From the NCBI GenBank assembly GCA_037190145.1, contig JBBCJU010000010.1, forward strand, positions 62,001 through 126,000: 64,000 bases of DNA. The letters are read 5' to 3'. Below, one piece after another: positions 24,115 to 31,875 of the stretch. The notes under the pieces were generated by a model. The model did not search any database. It was not told the DNA's origin and saw only the letters and a list, made by a program, of their open reading frames with translations. The translations under genes were made by a program, and so were the position numbers. Each line of letters opens with the position of its first letter. Position 1 is the first letter of the stretch. The stretch comes from 55-13 sp037190145 (GTDB lineage Bacteria; Armatimonadota; Fimbriimonadia; Fimbriimonadales; Fimbriimonadaceae).

Positions 24115-25512
24115 ATGAAGTACACCAAGAGAATTCTAGCGGTAGCCAGTTTGGCTGTAGGAGGATCGGCCATCGCGATCCTAGCCAATGACGAGGATGG
24201 GCCAAGTCTCAAAGTCAATCGGAATCGCGGCTTTGAGGCCTATGCCAAGACTATCCGAGACACCGCCACGATGGTTGCTAACCGAGATGCTCAAGCTTTG
24301 GCCCAACGCTTAGGGCTCAGCATTTTGAATGTGACATGGGAAGATACCGGACGATTCAAAGGCTCTGCGGTCGGTCCAAACATTAGCGACATGACGATTC
24401 AAGTTGGAGCTGAAAATCCGGCTACAAAGCAATTCAACGTCACGGCCATGCCGGTCATACGCTTCCCCAACTTTAGCGACAAGACCTGTGACATAGACCC
24501 TCGGGACTTCACACTTTTAGTTGGGAATGAGAAGTCGAAAAAGCTTCAGAGGATAAGCCTTTATGAGTTCCTAAAGGAGCCCACAAACTACCTTAGCAAG
24601 CCAGGTTCTTGGCTAGGCAAAAATCGCACATTGTTGGCTGACCGAGACAGCAAGGTGCTGGTAAGCGCTCAGGCATGTTTCTTACCTATTCCCCAGTCAG
24701 GGAAGGCAACATTTAATCCCGTCATCTTTAACTATCAGTCGATGTCTGGAGATCCAGCGGTTCTCACGATTCTCGCGACTCGTGAAGGAACCAGTACCAC
24801 CACTATTGATAACAAGCGAGATGCTTTCAGCCAGGGTGGAGCCTGGGGACAGCGTTTGTTCCATAACAAGGGCGGCATGAGAGCAAGCCTAACGGGTGAG
24901 CGATTCAGCGATTTCGGCGTAGCCAACCCTACTCCCGGTAAATCAGGAGATAAGGATATCAGTGGCATGAATATGGTCTTGCTGATCCAAGTTCCTTTGA
25001 AGCAAAAGAATCCAATGCGTTCTGGTGGTTTTGGCGGTGGTGCCATGCCTACCATGTCCGCTCCTACCAGCGACAAGGCCCGACGGAGCGATGTGGAAAA
25101 TGCGGTCATTGGTCACGGAAAGATCGAGGGGCCATTTACTGAGATTGATAATCTCAAGATAGAGCGTGATTCCAGATTCCCAGTCCGAGTGACGGTTCAA
25201 TTCTACAAGGCGACCTCCAACGGCGTGGTCAACGAAGCCGACATGAAGACAATCAAGTCTGAAATCGATAGCGTCTATGATCAGAGCGACTCAGTAGGTT
25301 CACTCGTCACCGGTGGAGAAACCGGTCGGATCACCGAATACTACGGAAGTAAAGTCCAACCCAGAGGTTGGTGGGATGAATTCTGGCGCAGACACGAACA
25401 GAATACGGGAGACACTCGCCAGGAGGCTATCGTCAAGCTGAGAAAGCTCCTCGGGCAGGACTACATGGAGCGGCCAGTTACTGAGCTTTACTTACGCAAT
25501 CTGCTGAAGTAA
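24115..25512 (+). CDS. Exported protein of unknown function
   Basis: The 465-residue product starts after a good ribosome site (AAGGGAGAG) and has a signal-like N-terminus (ILAVASLAVGGSAIAILA). The mature protein has repeated beta-rich segments, a Gly/Met/Pro-rich linker (SGGFGGGAMPTMSAP, about 305-320), and a C-terminal part with WWDEFWRRHEQ. I recognise no catalytic motif. A strong bidirectional hairpin follows, so it ends its transcript here. Confidence 0.5.
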   Translation: MKYTKRILAVASLAVGGSAIAILANDEDGPSLKVNRNRGFEAYAKTIRDTATMVANRDAQALAQRLGLSILNVTWEDTGRFKGSAVGPNISDMTIQVGAENPATKQFNVTAMPVIRFPNFSDKTCDIDPRDFTLLVGNEKSKKLQRISLYEFLKEPTNYLSKPGSWLGKNRTLLADRDSKVLVSAQACFLPIPQSGKATFNPVIFNYQSMSGDPAVLTILATREGTSTTTIDNKRDAFSQGGAWGQRLFHNKGGMRASLTGERFSDFGVANPTPGKSGDKDISGMNMVLLIQVPLKQKNPMRSGGFGGGAMPTMSAPTSDKARRSDVENAVIGHGKIEGPFTEIDNLKIERDSRFPVRVTVQFYKATSNGVVNEADMKTIKSEIDSVYDQSDSVGSLVTGGETGRITEYYGSKVQPRGWWDEFWRRHEQNTGDTRQEAIVKLRKLLGQDYMERPVTELYLRNLLK

Positions 25513-25520
25513 AAGTGTAC

Positions 25521-25554
25521 ATGTGTAGTGCGGCATTTATTCCGCACTACACAT
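25521..25554. terminator. Bidirectional terminator-like hairpin
   Basis: A perfect 13-bp stem (25521-25533 with 25542-25554) with an 8-base AT-rich loop lies between two convergent genes. Confidence 0.75.
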
Positions 25555-25556
25555 AT

Positions 25557-27152
25557 CTAAGCCAACCGAGTCGGCAAAATCCTTAGCCTTCGGTTAGGAT
25601 CGTCACCTACGCTTTCGCTGGCAAAACGCTGTGCCTCTGCCATTTGGTGCTGCATCTTGCGGATCGTCGCTGGTGCCGGCGATAGCTCAAATGGCTTACC
25701 ACTCTGTTTCACTGTCTCAATTCCCGCTTGAGCTTCTTGAAGGGCCTTCGACTCAAAGTCCGGGCCATCGGTTGCTTGGCGCACGATCTCTTCTAAGGCT
25801 CCGGCAATCTGGCTGAAGGTGTTTGACTTCACTACAACCGTGTTGAGCGGTTTGCCCGCAATGTCGCGCAGTTTCTTCGGGCTTGCCTGAACTGTAGAGC
25901 GAATCGCCATCACGGCGTCGGCCTGACTAACATCATTTGTCACAAAAGCTGGCACCCGCTTCTCTCGGATCGCTCGTTCGAGGCGTGTACGGGCGATACC
26001 GTACGGGAAAATTTTGATGAGCGGGGGGACATCTTCTTTTGATGGAGGAGGTGTGCCCTTTGTCGGAGTTGGTTTGGGTTGTGCCGAAGCTTCACTTCTT
26101 GCCAGTGCCGGGAATCGTTTATTAAACCCAGGTTCTTCAATCTCGGCGGTTTGTTCCTTTTGAACAATCTCCATCTCTCCCGAACCGGTTCGCACACGTA
26201 TCTCGGGTCGAGGTGGAAGGCCGCGAAGAATCATGTCCACCGTTTTCTGAACGTTGTGGTGAACGGCGAGACGGTCGTAGTCCAGTAGCTCGATAACAAC
26301 GTCAAAAGTCGGTGGAGCTTTTCGTTCCAATACGGTTTTTTGAGTTCCCCGCAACTTGGCCTCTGCATCGGAGAGCGTCACCGCTTGAATGCCACCAATC
26401 AGGTCAGCCAAAGTGGGATTCAGCATCAGGTTCTCCAGAGTCTGACCATGGGCGGTTCCTACCAACTGAACGCCACGCTCGGCAATCGTTCGGGCTGCGG
26501 CCGCTTCCGCTTCATTGCCAATCTCGTCAATGACGATGACCTCTGGCATGTGATTCTCTACTGCCTCAATCATCACGCCATGCTGTTCTGCGGCAATTCG
26601 AACCTGCATCCGCCGGGCCGCTCCAATTCCAGGGTGGGGAACATCGCCATCTCCTGCGATCTCATTGGAGGTATCCACAATGACAACCCGTTTTTCAACT
26701 TCATCCGCCAAAACCCGAGCTATCTCGCGCAGTTTGGTTGTCTTTCCAACCCCGGGCTTTCCCAGAAGCAGGATGGATTGTCCTGACCGAACGATGTCAT
26801 CTATGATGTCAATCGTGCCTTCTAAGGCTCGTCCTACACGGCAGGTTAAGCCGATCACCTTGCTGTGCCGGTTACGGATAGCAGAGATTCGGTGAAGCGT
26901 GCGTTCAATACCAGCGCGATTATCACTTCCAAACTCGCCAATTGATTTTTGGGTGAAGTCGATATCGTGTTCAGAAACGATCACATCGTTCATCCGTTCA
27001 ACTCGGTCGCGATAACGAGCTTCGGCCGGGCGACCGTAGTCTAGAACAACTTCAATGAGAGCATCCAGATCATCGCCGCGCTCTAAGCGCTCGCGCACGA
27101 CCGCAGGAAGAACATCGAGAAACTGCAGCAAGCCGTCGGAGTAAGGAGACAT
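25557..27152 (-). CDS. AAA ATPase, Ycf45/SpoIIIAA-like
   Basis: The 531-residue product is a single-stranded nucleic-acid-type ATPase family seen in cyanobacteria and plastids (Ycf45) and related to SpoIIIAA. Walker A is GKPGVGKTT (131-139), Walker B is VIVIDE (205-210), and GTAHGQTLENLMLNP matches the sensor region. A Pro/Lys-rich linker (about 355-385) leads to a C-terminal domain (about 385-470) typical of the family. No sporulation genes are nearby, so a SpoIIIAA role is not implied. It likely acts in the cytoplasm; its biological function is unknown. Confidence 0.8.
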   Translation of the reverse strand: MSPYSDGLLQFLDVLPAVVRERLERGDDLDALIEVVLDYGRPAEARYRDRVERMNDVIVSEHDIDFTQKSIGEFGSDNRAGIERTLHRISAIRNRHSKVIGLTCRVGRALEGTIDIIDDIVRSGQSILLLGKPGVGKTTKLREIARVLADEVEKRVVIVDTSNEIAGDGDVPHPGIGAARRMQVRIAAEQHGVMIEAVENHMPEVIVIDEIGNEAEAAAARTIAERGVQLVGTAHGQTLENLMLNPTLADLIGGIQAVTLSDAEAKLRGTQKTVLERKAPPTFDVVIELLDYDRLAVHHNVQKTVDMILRGLPPRPEIRVRTGSGEMEIVQKEQTAEIEEPGFNKRFPALARSEASAQPKPTPTKGTPPPSKEDVPPLIKIFPYGIARTRLERAIREKRVPAFVTNDVSQADAVMAIRSTVQASPKKLRDIAGKPLNTVVVKSNTFSQIAGALEEIVRQATDGPDFESKALQEAQAGIETVKQSGKPFELSPAPATIRKMQHQMAEAQRFASESVGDDPNRRLRILPTRLA

Positions 27153-27205
27153 ATTAGGTTGTCAGAGTAGGACCGACTTTGGTAGCCGGCCCTATGATTT
27201 TAGGA

Positions 27206-27228
27206 CGCCGGAGATGACTCATCCGGCG
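27206..27228. terminator. Hairpin between ATPase gene and protease gene
   Basis: CGCCGGA (27206-27212) pairs with TCCGGCG (27222-27228) around a 9-base loop, followed by AATTTT on the plus side. It lies downstream of the minus-strand protease gene. Confidence 0.5.
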
Positions 27229-27255
27229 CGAATTTTGGAGATTTGTTAAGGTTTC

Positions 27256-28398
27256 TTAGGCTCCCTTGATCTCTTGCAAGGTTAGCGAAGTGGTCTTTAC
27301 ATTACCCGCGCTCCAATATTTCACCTGGACCTTGTCCCCGGGTTTCTTGGGCGTGAGAATCTTGTTGAGGGTGAATGATCCTTCAATAGGTGTTCCATCA
27401 ATCTCTAGGATGATGTCCATCTGCTTGAGGCCTGCTGAGGCAGCGGCACCGGTCGCTTCCTGGATCACGATTCCTTGGTTGGGTACATTCTCAGCCCCCG
27501 TTTGCTCAGCAATAATCCTTCGATTTCGTGGATAAAGAAGCGCTTGTGTGGGTGCATAGCTGACGCCCAGTCCAGCATATCGAGCGTAGCCCAACTTTAC
27601 GATGTCATTCACAACCGTCTTGACGCGGTCTATCGGAATCGCGAAACCAATACCAACGCTTTGTCCGGTGTTACTGGCGATTGCCGAATTCACACCGATA
27701 AGGCGACCATTTGCATCAGTCAGCGCTCCTCCTGAATTTCCAGGGTTGATGGCGGCATCCGTCTGAATCGCGTTGACTAATCCACTCATTCCTACGGGAA
27801 GGTCTCGCTTCAATGAGCTAACAACACCGGCGCTCACTGTGTTATCAAAGCCTAGAGGATTTCCGATTGCGAGAACCCATTGGCCAACCTCAAGCTGAGA
27901 ACTGTCGCCGAGGTCTACTGGCGTTAAGTTGGGCGCTTCAATCTTGATAACCGCGAGGTCGGACCGGGGATCGGTACCGAGAACCTTTGCGTCAAACGTT
28001 CGCTTGTCGTTCAATCGAACCTTCACCTTATCGACCGGACGCCCAGTTCGCTGATCGGCTACAACGTGGTTGTTAGTGACGATGGTGCCATTTGCGCTAA
28101 GAATAACGCCTGAACCTGAGCCCGTCTCTTGAACGCCCCGATCTCCACCAAAGAAGTCTGTAACACGCTCAAATCGATCAATGGCAACGACGCTTGGCAT
28201 CACCTTCTTCGCGGCGGACCGGAAGTCAGGCGGGGAAGCGACGGCTCCACTGTACTGAATGGGTTGCAGGCTTGCTTCCTGCCGATACTGAACGGGAGCT
28301 GAATCTTGTCGTTTGGAGAACCACTTATCTGCTTGCAGGGCTCCAAAAACTCCTCCAAAACAGGCTATGGCGATGGCTACATATGCTGTCTTTTTCAT
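27256..28398 (-). CDS. HtrA/DegP-type trypsin-like serine protease with PDZ domain
   Basis: The 380-residue product has an N-terminal membrane/signal helix (residues 5-22), an S1C protease domain with His111 (TNNHVV), Asp147 (DPRSDLAVI) and Ser222 (GNSGGAL), and one PDZ domain at about 285-375. It should work in the periplasm as a quality-control protease. A single PDZ places it closer to DegS/HhoA-type than DegP. A clean SD (AGGAAAG) precedes the ATG. Confidence 0.93.
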   Translation of the reverse strand: MKKTAYVAIAIACFGGVFGALQADKWFSKRQDSAPVQYRQEASLQPIQYSGAVASPPDFRSAAKKVMPSVVAIDRFERVTDFFGGDRGVQETGSGSGVILSANGTIVTNNHVVADQRTGRPVDKVKVRLNDKRTFDAKVLGTDPRSDLAVIKIEAPNLTPVDLGDSSQLEVGQWVLAIGNPLGFDNTVSAGVVSSLKRDLPVGMSGLVNAIQTDAAINPGNSGGALTDANGRLIGVNSAIASNTGQSVGIGFAIPIDRVKTVVNDIVKLGYARYAGLGVSYAPTQALLYPRNRRIIAEQTGAENVPNQGIVIQEATGAAASAGLKQMDIILEIDGTPIEGSFTLNKILTPKKPGDKVQVKYWSAGNVKTTSLTLQEIKGA

Positions 28399-28460
28399 CT
28401 TTCCTATCTCGTATGTAGATCGAACGCGCGAAGCCGTATGCGCGGTTCCTAAAGGTACTG

Positions 28461-28474
28461 ACAGTCCCGGGACT
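28461..28474. repeat. Perfect 14-bp palindrome
   Basis: CAGTCCCGGGACTG lies between the toxin stop (28483) and the HtrA start. It could be a terminator stem or a protein-binding site. Confidence 0.4.
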
Positions 28475-28482
28475 GGTCGGGT

Positions 28483-28815
28483 TCAGTAATCTTCTGCTGA
28501 TGCACTGATGTCATCAATGGATAATGGGTGTCGAGCTCCATGGTAGACGCGAACAATGTAAACGGTTTGAGAGGAATCCTCTACCCTGAAAACCACTCGA
28601 TGAGAGTGGTAGATTGCTGATCGAAAAGGATAGCCGAGTTCTTCAACTTCGGGAATGACTGAAAATCGGTAAGGATTCTCTGCAAGCGAAAAAATCAGTT
28701 TCCAAAGTCCGTCGTACCACTTGGACGCGGCACTCCGAGAGTCCCTTGTGATGAATTCGACCGCCTCACTGATATCTTTTTCTGCTGGCTTTGAGACCTT
28801 AACTTTGTAGGTCAT
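28483..28815 (-). CDS. ParE/RelE-superfamily toxin
   Basis: The 110-residue product matches the ParE/RelE fold: VSKPAEKDISEAVEFITRDS, then SLAENPYRFSVIPEVEELGYPFRSAIYHSHRVVFRVEDSSQTVYIVRVYHGARHP. This family includes gyrase poisons (ParE) and mRNA interferases (RelE). The ENPYRFSVIPEV and R(S)AIYHSHRV pattern is closer to ParE-type proteins. Its start lies inside the antitoxin 3' end (17-base overlap), the normal antitoxin-first order. Confidence 0.8.
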   Translation of the reverse strand: MTYKVKVSKPAEKDISEAVEFITRDSRSAASKWYDGLWKLIFSLAENPYRFSVIPEVEELGYPFRSAIYHSHRVVFRVEDSSQTVYIVRVYHGARHPLSIDDISASAEDY

Positions 28816-29086
28816 ACTTGGCTTTTAAATCGACATACACATCTTCCGCATCCCTGAACTGACCGTCCTGAATTGCTTTTTCGCCTTCCCTGATAGCAGC
28901 TAAGAATCGTTCGCGCTGTAGGCTGACTTCCATATCCTGAAAAGTTCTTGGGTCTACCAGAACAGCTTCTACTTTGCCATTAACGGTTAGCAACATGGGC
29001 GTCTTCGTGTAATTGATTCCTTCTATAAAAGACCTTGCATTGCGTTGAAAGTCAGTGAGCGACCTGGAGTTAGTAATGTCTGCCAT
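28799..29086 (-). CDS. Phd/YefM-type antitoxin
   Basis: From the ATG at 29086 the product has 95 residues. It shows SLTDFQRNARSFIEGINYTKTPMLLTVNGKVEAVLVDPRTFQDME, the DNA-binding Phd/YefM domain, followed by a C-terminal toxin-binding tail. I prefer this ATG to the one at 29131 because the conserved domain begins here and a GGAAAA sits before it. Antitoxins of this type repress their own operon; direct and inverted repeats at 29089-29126 are the likely operator. Confidence 0.8.
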   Translation of the reverse strand: MADITNSRSLTDFQRNARSFIEGINYTKTPMLLTVNGKVEAVLVDPRTFQDMEVSLQRERFLAAIREGEKAIQDGQFRDAEDVYVDLKAKYDLQS

Positions 29087-29088
29087 TG

Positions 29089-29126
29089 TTTTTCCATGCG
29101 TATAACATGTTTTTTCCATGATACGC
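29089..29126 (-). promoter_or_regulatory. Candidate operator of the toxin-antitoxin operon
   Basis: GCGTAT (29098-29103) pairs with ATACGC (29121-29126), with CATG at 29106-29109 and 29117-29120. A near-identical direct repeat, GTTTTTCCATG at about 29089 and GTTTTTTCCATG at 29109, is spaced by about two helical turns, as expected for dimer binding next to the antitoxin start. Confidence 0.5.
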
Positions 29127-29239
29127 CACAAATGGTCAATGAAGTCCCAAAGCTTGCTACCTTAGCTACAACCCAGAAAGTGTCGATTGTGAGTATGGGG
29201 CGCTAACCCCTGGCAACGAACTTCCTGCGAACTCCCCGC

Positions 29240-29245
29240 TATACT
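29240..29245 (+). promoter_or_regulatory. -10 box, leaderless layout, M14 carboxypeptidase
   Basis: TATACT ends seven bases before the ATG at 29253. The -35 is weak. Confidence 0.5.
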
Positions 29246-29252
29246 GCTACCC

Positions 29253-31790
29253 ATGCTCTCGAGCGTTCTTTTTGGACTAAGCCTTCTGGCACCGGCAAAG
29301 TTTGGCTTCTACAATCACGGCCCTTATGAATCCGGAGTTCCGCGTCCAGATGCTCTGCTCGGCTATGAACTGGGATCCAAGCACACTGTCTTTCGAGATC
29401 AAGAGAACGTTGTCCTAAGCATCGCTAAAGCCGCGAACGCCAAGGTGAGGTCGATGGAATATGGAAAGAGCACGGAAGGCCGCGCTTTGAGGGTCTTCGC
29501 GATCTCTTCCGCCGACAACATCAAACGGCTTGAGCAAATCCGGATTGACAATCTAAAGCTGGCGAACCAGACATCGGGTGTGGATCTTGCCGAAATTTCT
29601 CGCAAAACCCCAGCGATTGTCTGGATCAATCAATGTATTCATGGTGACGAAACCGCCTCGTTTGAGAGTGCGATGGCTTTGCTATATAACCTAGCCTCCT
29701 CCCGTCATAAGCGAATTGGCGACATGCTGGCCAATACCGTTGTTCTGCTCAATCCGGTTTATAACCCCGATGGGCATGAGAGGTATGTGGTGGCCTACAA
29801 CAGCATTCCAAACGGTAGTCCAGAACAAGGCTCTTACGATACTGCCATTCCGAGCGCGTTTTTCGGGCGGTCGAACCACTACCGGTTCGACATGAACCGA
29901 GATCGGATCTCGCTGAGCCAGGCGGAAACACGGCAAGAGGTCGCGATGTTTAGGAAATGGATGCCACAGGTCTATGTGGATCAGCATGGACAAACTGAGA
30001 GCTATTTCTTTCCGCCGGTCCAACAATCTCTGAACGTAAACGTAGATCGAGACCGCTACAATAAGTGGACCGAAATCTTTGGTCGTGCCACTGCAAACAG
30101 CTTTGATCAGTTTGGTTGGTCTTACTATGTGAAGGACCAGTTTGATTTCTACAATCCCTGTTATCTAGACACGCACTCTACTTTGATGGGTGCTATCGGC
30201 ATGACTCATGAGACAGATGGCGGTCGCGTATTAGCTCGCCGCCGGTCTGATGAAACTGTTCTTACCATGCGGCAAGGAGCCGAAAAACACTTTACGTCCG
30301 CTCTTGCTGTTATCGAATCAGCTTCTAAAAACCGCCAAGCGCTGATTGATTCCTTCATGGCCTACAAAAGGAAAGCGGTCACCGGAGAACATGCGGGCAA
30401 GTTTAGACGAGTCGTTGTTGAGTCAGATGATCATAGAGAATTAAAGAGATTCAGTGAACACCTAGATCGTGCTGGGATTCGATGGCAGATCGCGAAAACA
30501 GAATGGTCGCAAAACGACGCCCATGATTACTGGAGCGATTCGGTAGGCGCGAAGAAGTTCAAAGCAGGCTCACTCGTGGTAGATATGGCGCAGCCAATGG
30601 GGCAACTCGCCAAAGCGTGGTTGGAACCTGGTTCCGACTTTGAACCTGAATTCGTCGCTCGCCAAAAGCAACTCGCCAAGGTGGAAAAGGATGGAAAAGG
30701 CGAAAGCGAGATCGATTCTTACGAGTTCTATGACGGAACGGCTTGGTGTCAAATCTATGCCTATAACCTAAAGGCTTGGTGGTGCGAGTCTGCTCCAGAG
30801 GTAGTAAACCACTATCAAAATGTGACTAGAGATAACTACAAGGAGTCGTCTGTTGGTTACTTCCTTAGGTATACGGACCAGCAAGATATTCTCTTTATCG
30901 CCAAAGCTCTTACGGCTGGACTGAAGGTCTCTATAAATCGCCGCGAAATGAAGCTTGGGGGAGTTTCGATTCCTCGCGGAACGTTCTTGTTCCTAGCTTC
31001 CAGAAACGAAGAAGACTTCGAAAAGAAACTCCGCGAATTTTCGTCGGCTTTCGATGTTCGACTCGAACCGCTCGCCACCAGCTACCCTGATGAAGGTCGG
31101 GTTGGTCCAGGAACTGAAGGAACGATCCAACTGCGCAAACCAAACATCGGAATCGTGATGGGCAGTGCGGGCAACCTGAGTGGTGGGCCAATCTGGTACC
31201 TCATGGAGAAGCAGTTCAAGCTTCCTTTCACGGCTTTGTCTACCGGTGCTTTGGTCGGAAATCTTGACAAATACACCGCTATTATCATCACGGGTCCGGG
31301 AGCTTCTACATCGGGCAAACTCGGAGAGTGGATCCGAGCTGGAGGTTGTGCAATCTCTATCAGCAATCCTGGCTGGGCAATCGGCTCCAGCGGGTTGGCA
31401 TCACTGGATTCTACGAGTGTAGATCCCAACCTTCCTGGCTCTTTGTTTCGAGCTGAACTGGATCCCAAGAGCTTCTTGAGTTATGGTTATCCGGCTCCAA
31501 AGACGGGTCCCATCCAGATTGCTGTCCCAGTTTCTGGAGGAAACTTCTATAAGGCTCCCAAAGAAGGCAGCGTAGTCATGCTTTCGGAGGATGACAAGGT
31601 TAAGAAACTCCTCAGTGGCTGGGCTTGGGATACCACGGAAAAGGATTTAGCTGGAATCACCTGGCTCCACGACGCCCCCGCTGGCGGCGGACGTGCGGTC
31701 CTCTTCACCGAAGACCCCACCGAGCGAGCTCAGTGGCAAGGTCTTTATAAGATACTTTTGAATGCGATGATTATCGGACCGAGCGCATAA
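29253..31790 (+). CDS. M14-family zinc carboxypeptidase, exported
   Basis: The 845-residue product begins with a hydrophobic segment and has an M14 domain in the first 350 residues: HGDE (His130, Glu133) and His245 in VDQHGQTES are the zinc ligands, with NPDGHERY and FDMNRDRI supporting substrate binding. The long C-terminal part (about 400-845) is unlike pancreatic-type enzymes and contains a segment resembling a class I glutamine amidotransferase-like fold (KPNIGIVMGSAGNLSGGPIWYLM). Substrate is unknown. The leader is short or absent. Confidence 0.85.
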   Translation: MLSSVLFGLSLLAPAKFGFYNHGPYESGVPRPDALLGYELGSKHTVFRDQENVVLSIAKAANAKVRSMEYGKSTEGRALRVFAISSADNIKRLEQIRIDNLKLANQTSGVDLAEISRKTPAIVWINQCIHGDETASFESAMALLYNLASSRHKRIGDMLANTVVLLNPVYNPDGHERYVVAYNSIPNGSPEQGSYDTAIPSAFFGRSNHYRFDMNRDRISLSQAETRQEVAMFRKWMPQVYVDQHGQTESYFFPPVQQSLNVNVDRDRYNKWTEIFGRATANSFDQFGWSYYVKDQFDFYNPCYLDTHSTLMGAIGMTHETDGGRVLARRRSDETVLTMRQGAEKHFTSALAVIESASKNRQALIDSFMAYKRKAVTGEHAGKFRRVVVESDDHRELKRFSEHLDRAGIRWQIAKTEWSQNDAHDYWSDSVGAKKFKAGSLVVDMAQPMGQLAKAWLEPGSDFEPEFVARQKQLAKVEKDGKGESEIDSYEFYDGTAWCQIYAYNLKAWWCESAPEVVNHYQNVTRDNYKESSVGYFLRYTDQQDILFIAKALTAGLKVSINRREMKLGGVSIPRGTFLFLASRNEEDFEKKLREFSSAFDVRLEPLATSYPDEGRVGPGTEGTIQLRKPNIGIVMGSAGNLSGGPIWYLMEKQFKLPFTALSTGALVGNLDKYTAIIITGPGASTSGKLGEWIRAGGCAISISNPGWAIGSSGLASLDSTSVDPNLPGSLFRAELDPKSFLSYGYPAPKTGPIQIAVPVSGGNFYKAPKEGSVVMLSEDDKVKKLLSGWAWDTTEKDLAGITWLHDAPAGGGRAVLFTEDPTERAQWQGLYKILLNAMIIGPSA

Positions 31791-31796
31791 GGGAAG

Positions 31797-31859
31797 TTTG
31801 GAGTTTGGAGTGCGGAGTTTGGAATGGGCAGTAACCTAGCTGGCACTCCAAACTCCAAA
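31797..31859. repeat. Perfect 17-bp inverted repeat element
   Basis: TTTGGAGTTTGGAGTGC (31797-31813) is exactly complementary to 31843-31859. The left side also carries a tandem TTTGGAG motif. It lies between M14 and ADP-ribosylglycohydrolase genes and could be an intergenic repeat (REP-like) or terminator. A related GGGAGTTTGGAGT occurs near 36379-36391. Confidence 0.65.
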
Positions 31860-31875
31860 TTTCAAGATGTGAACC

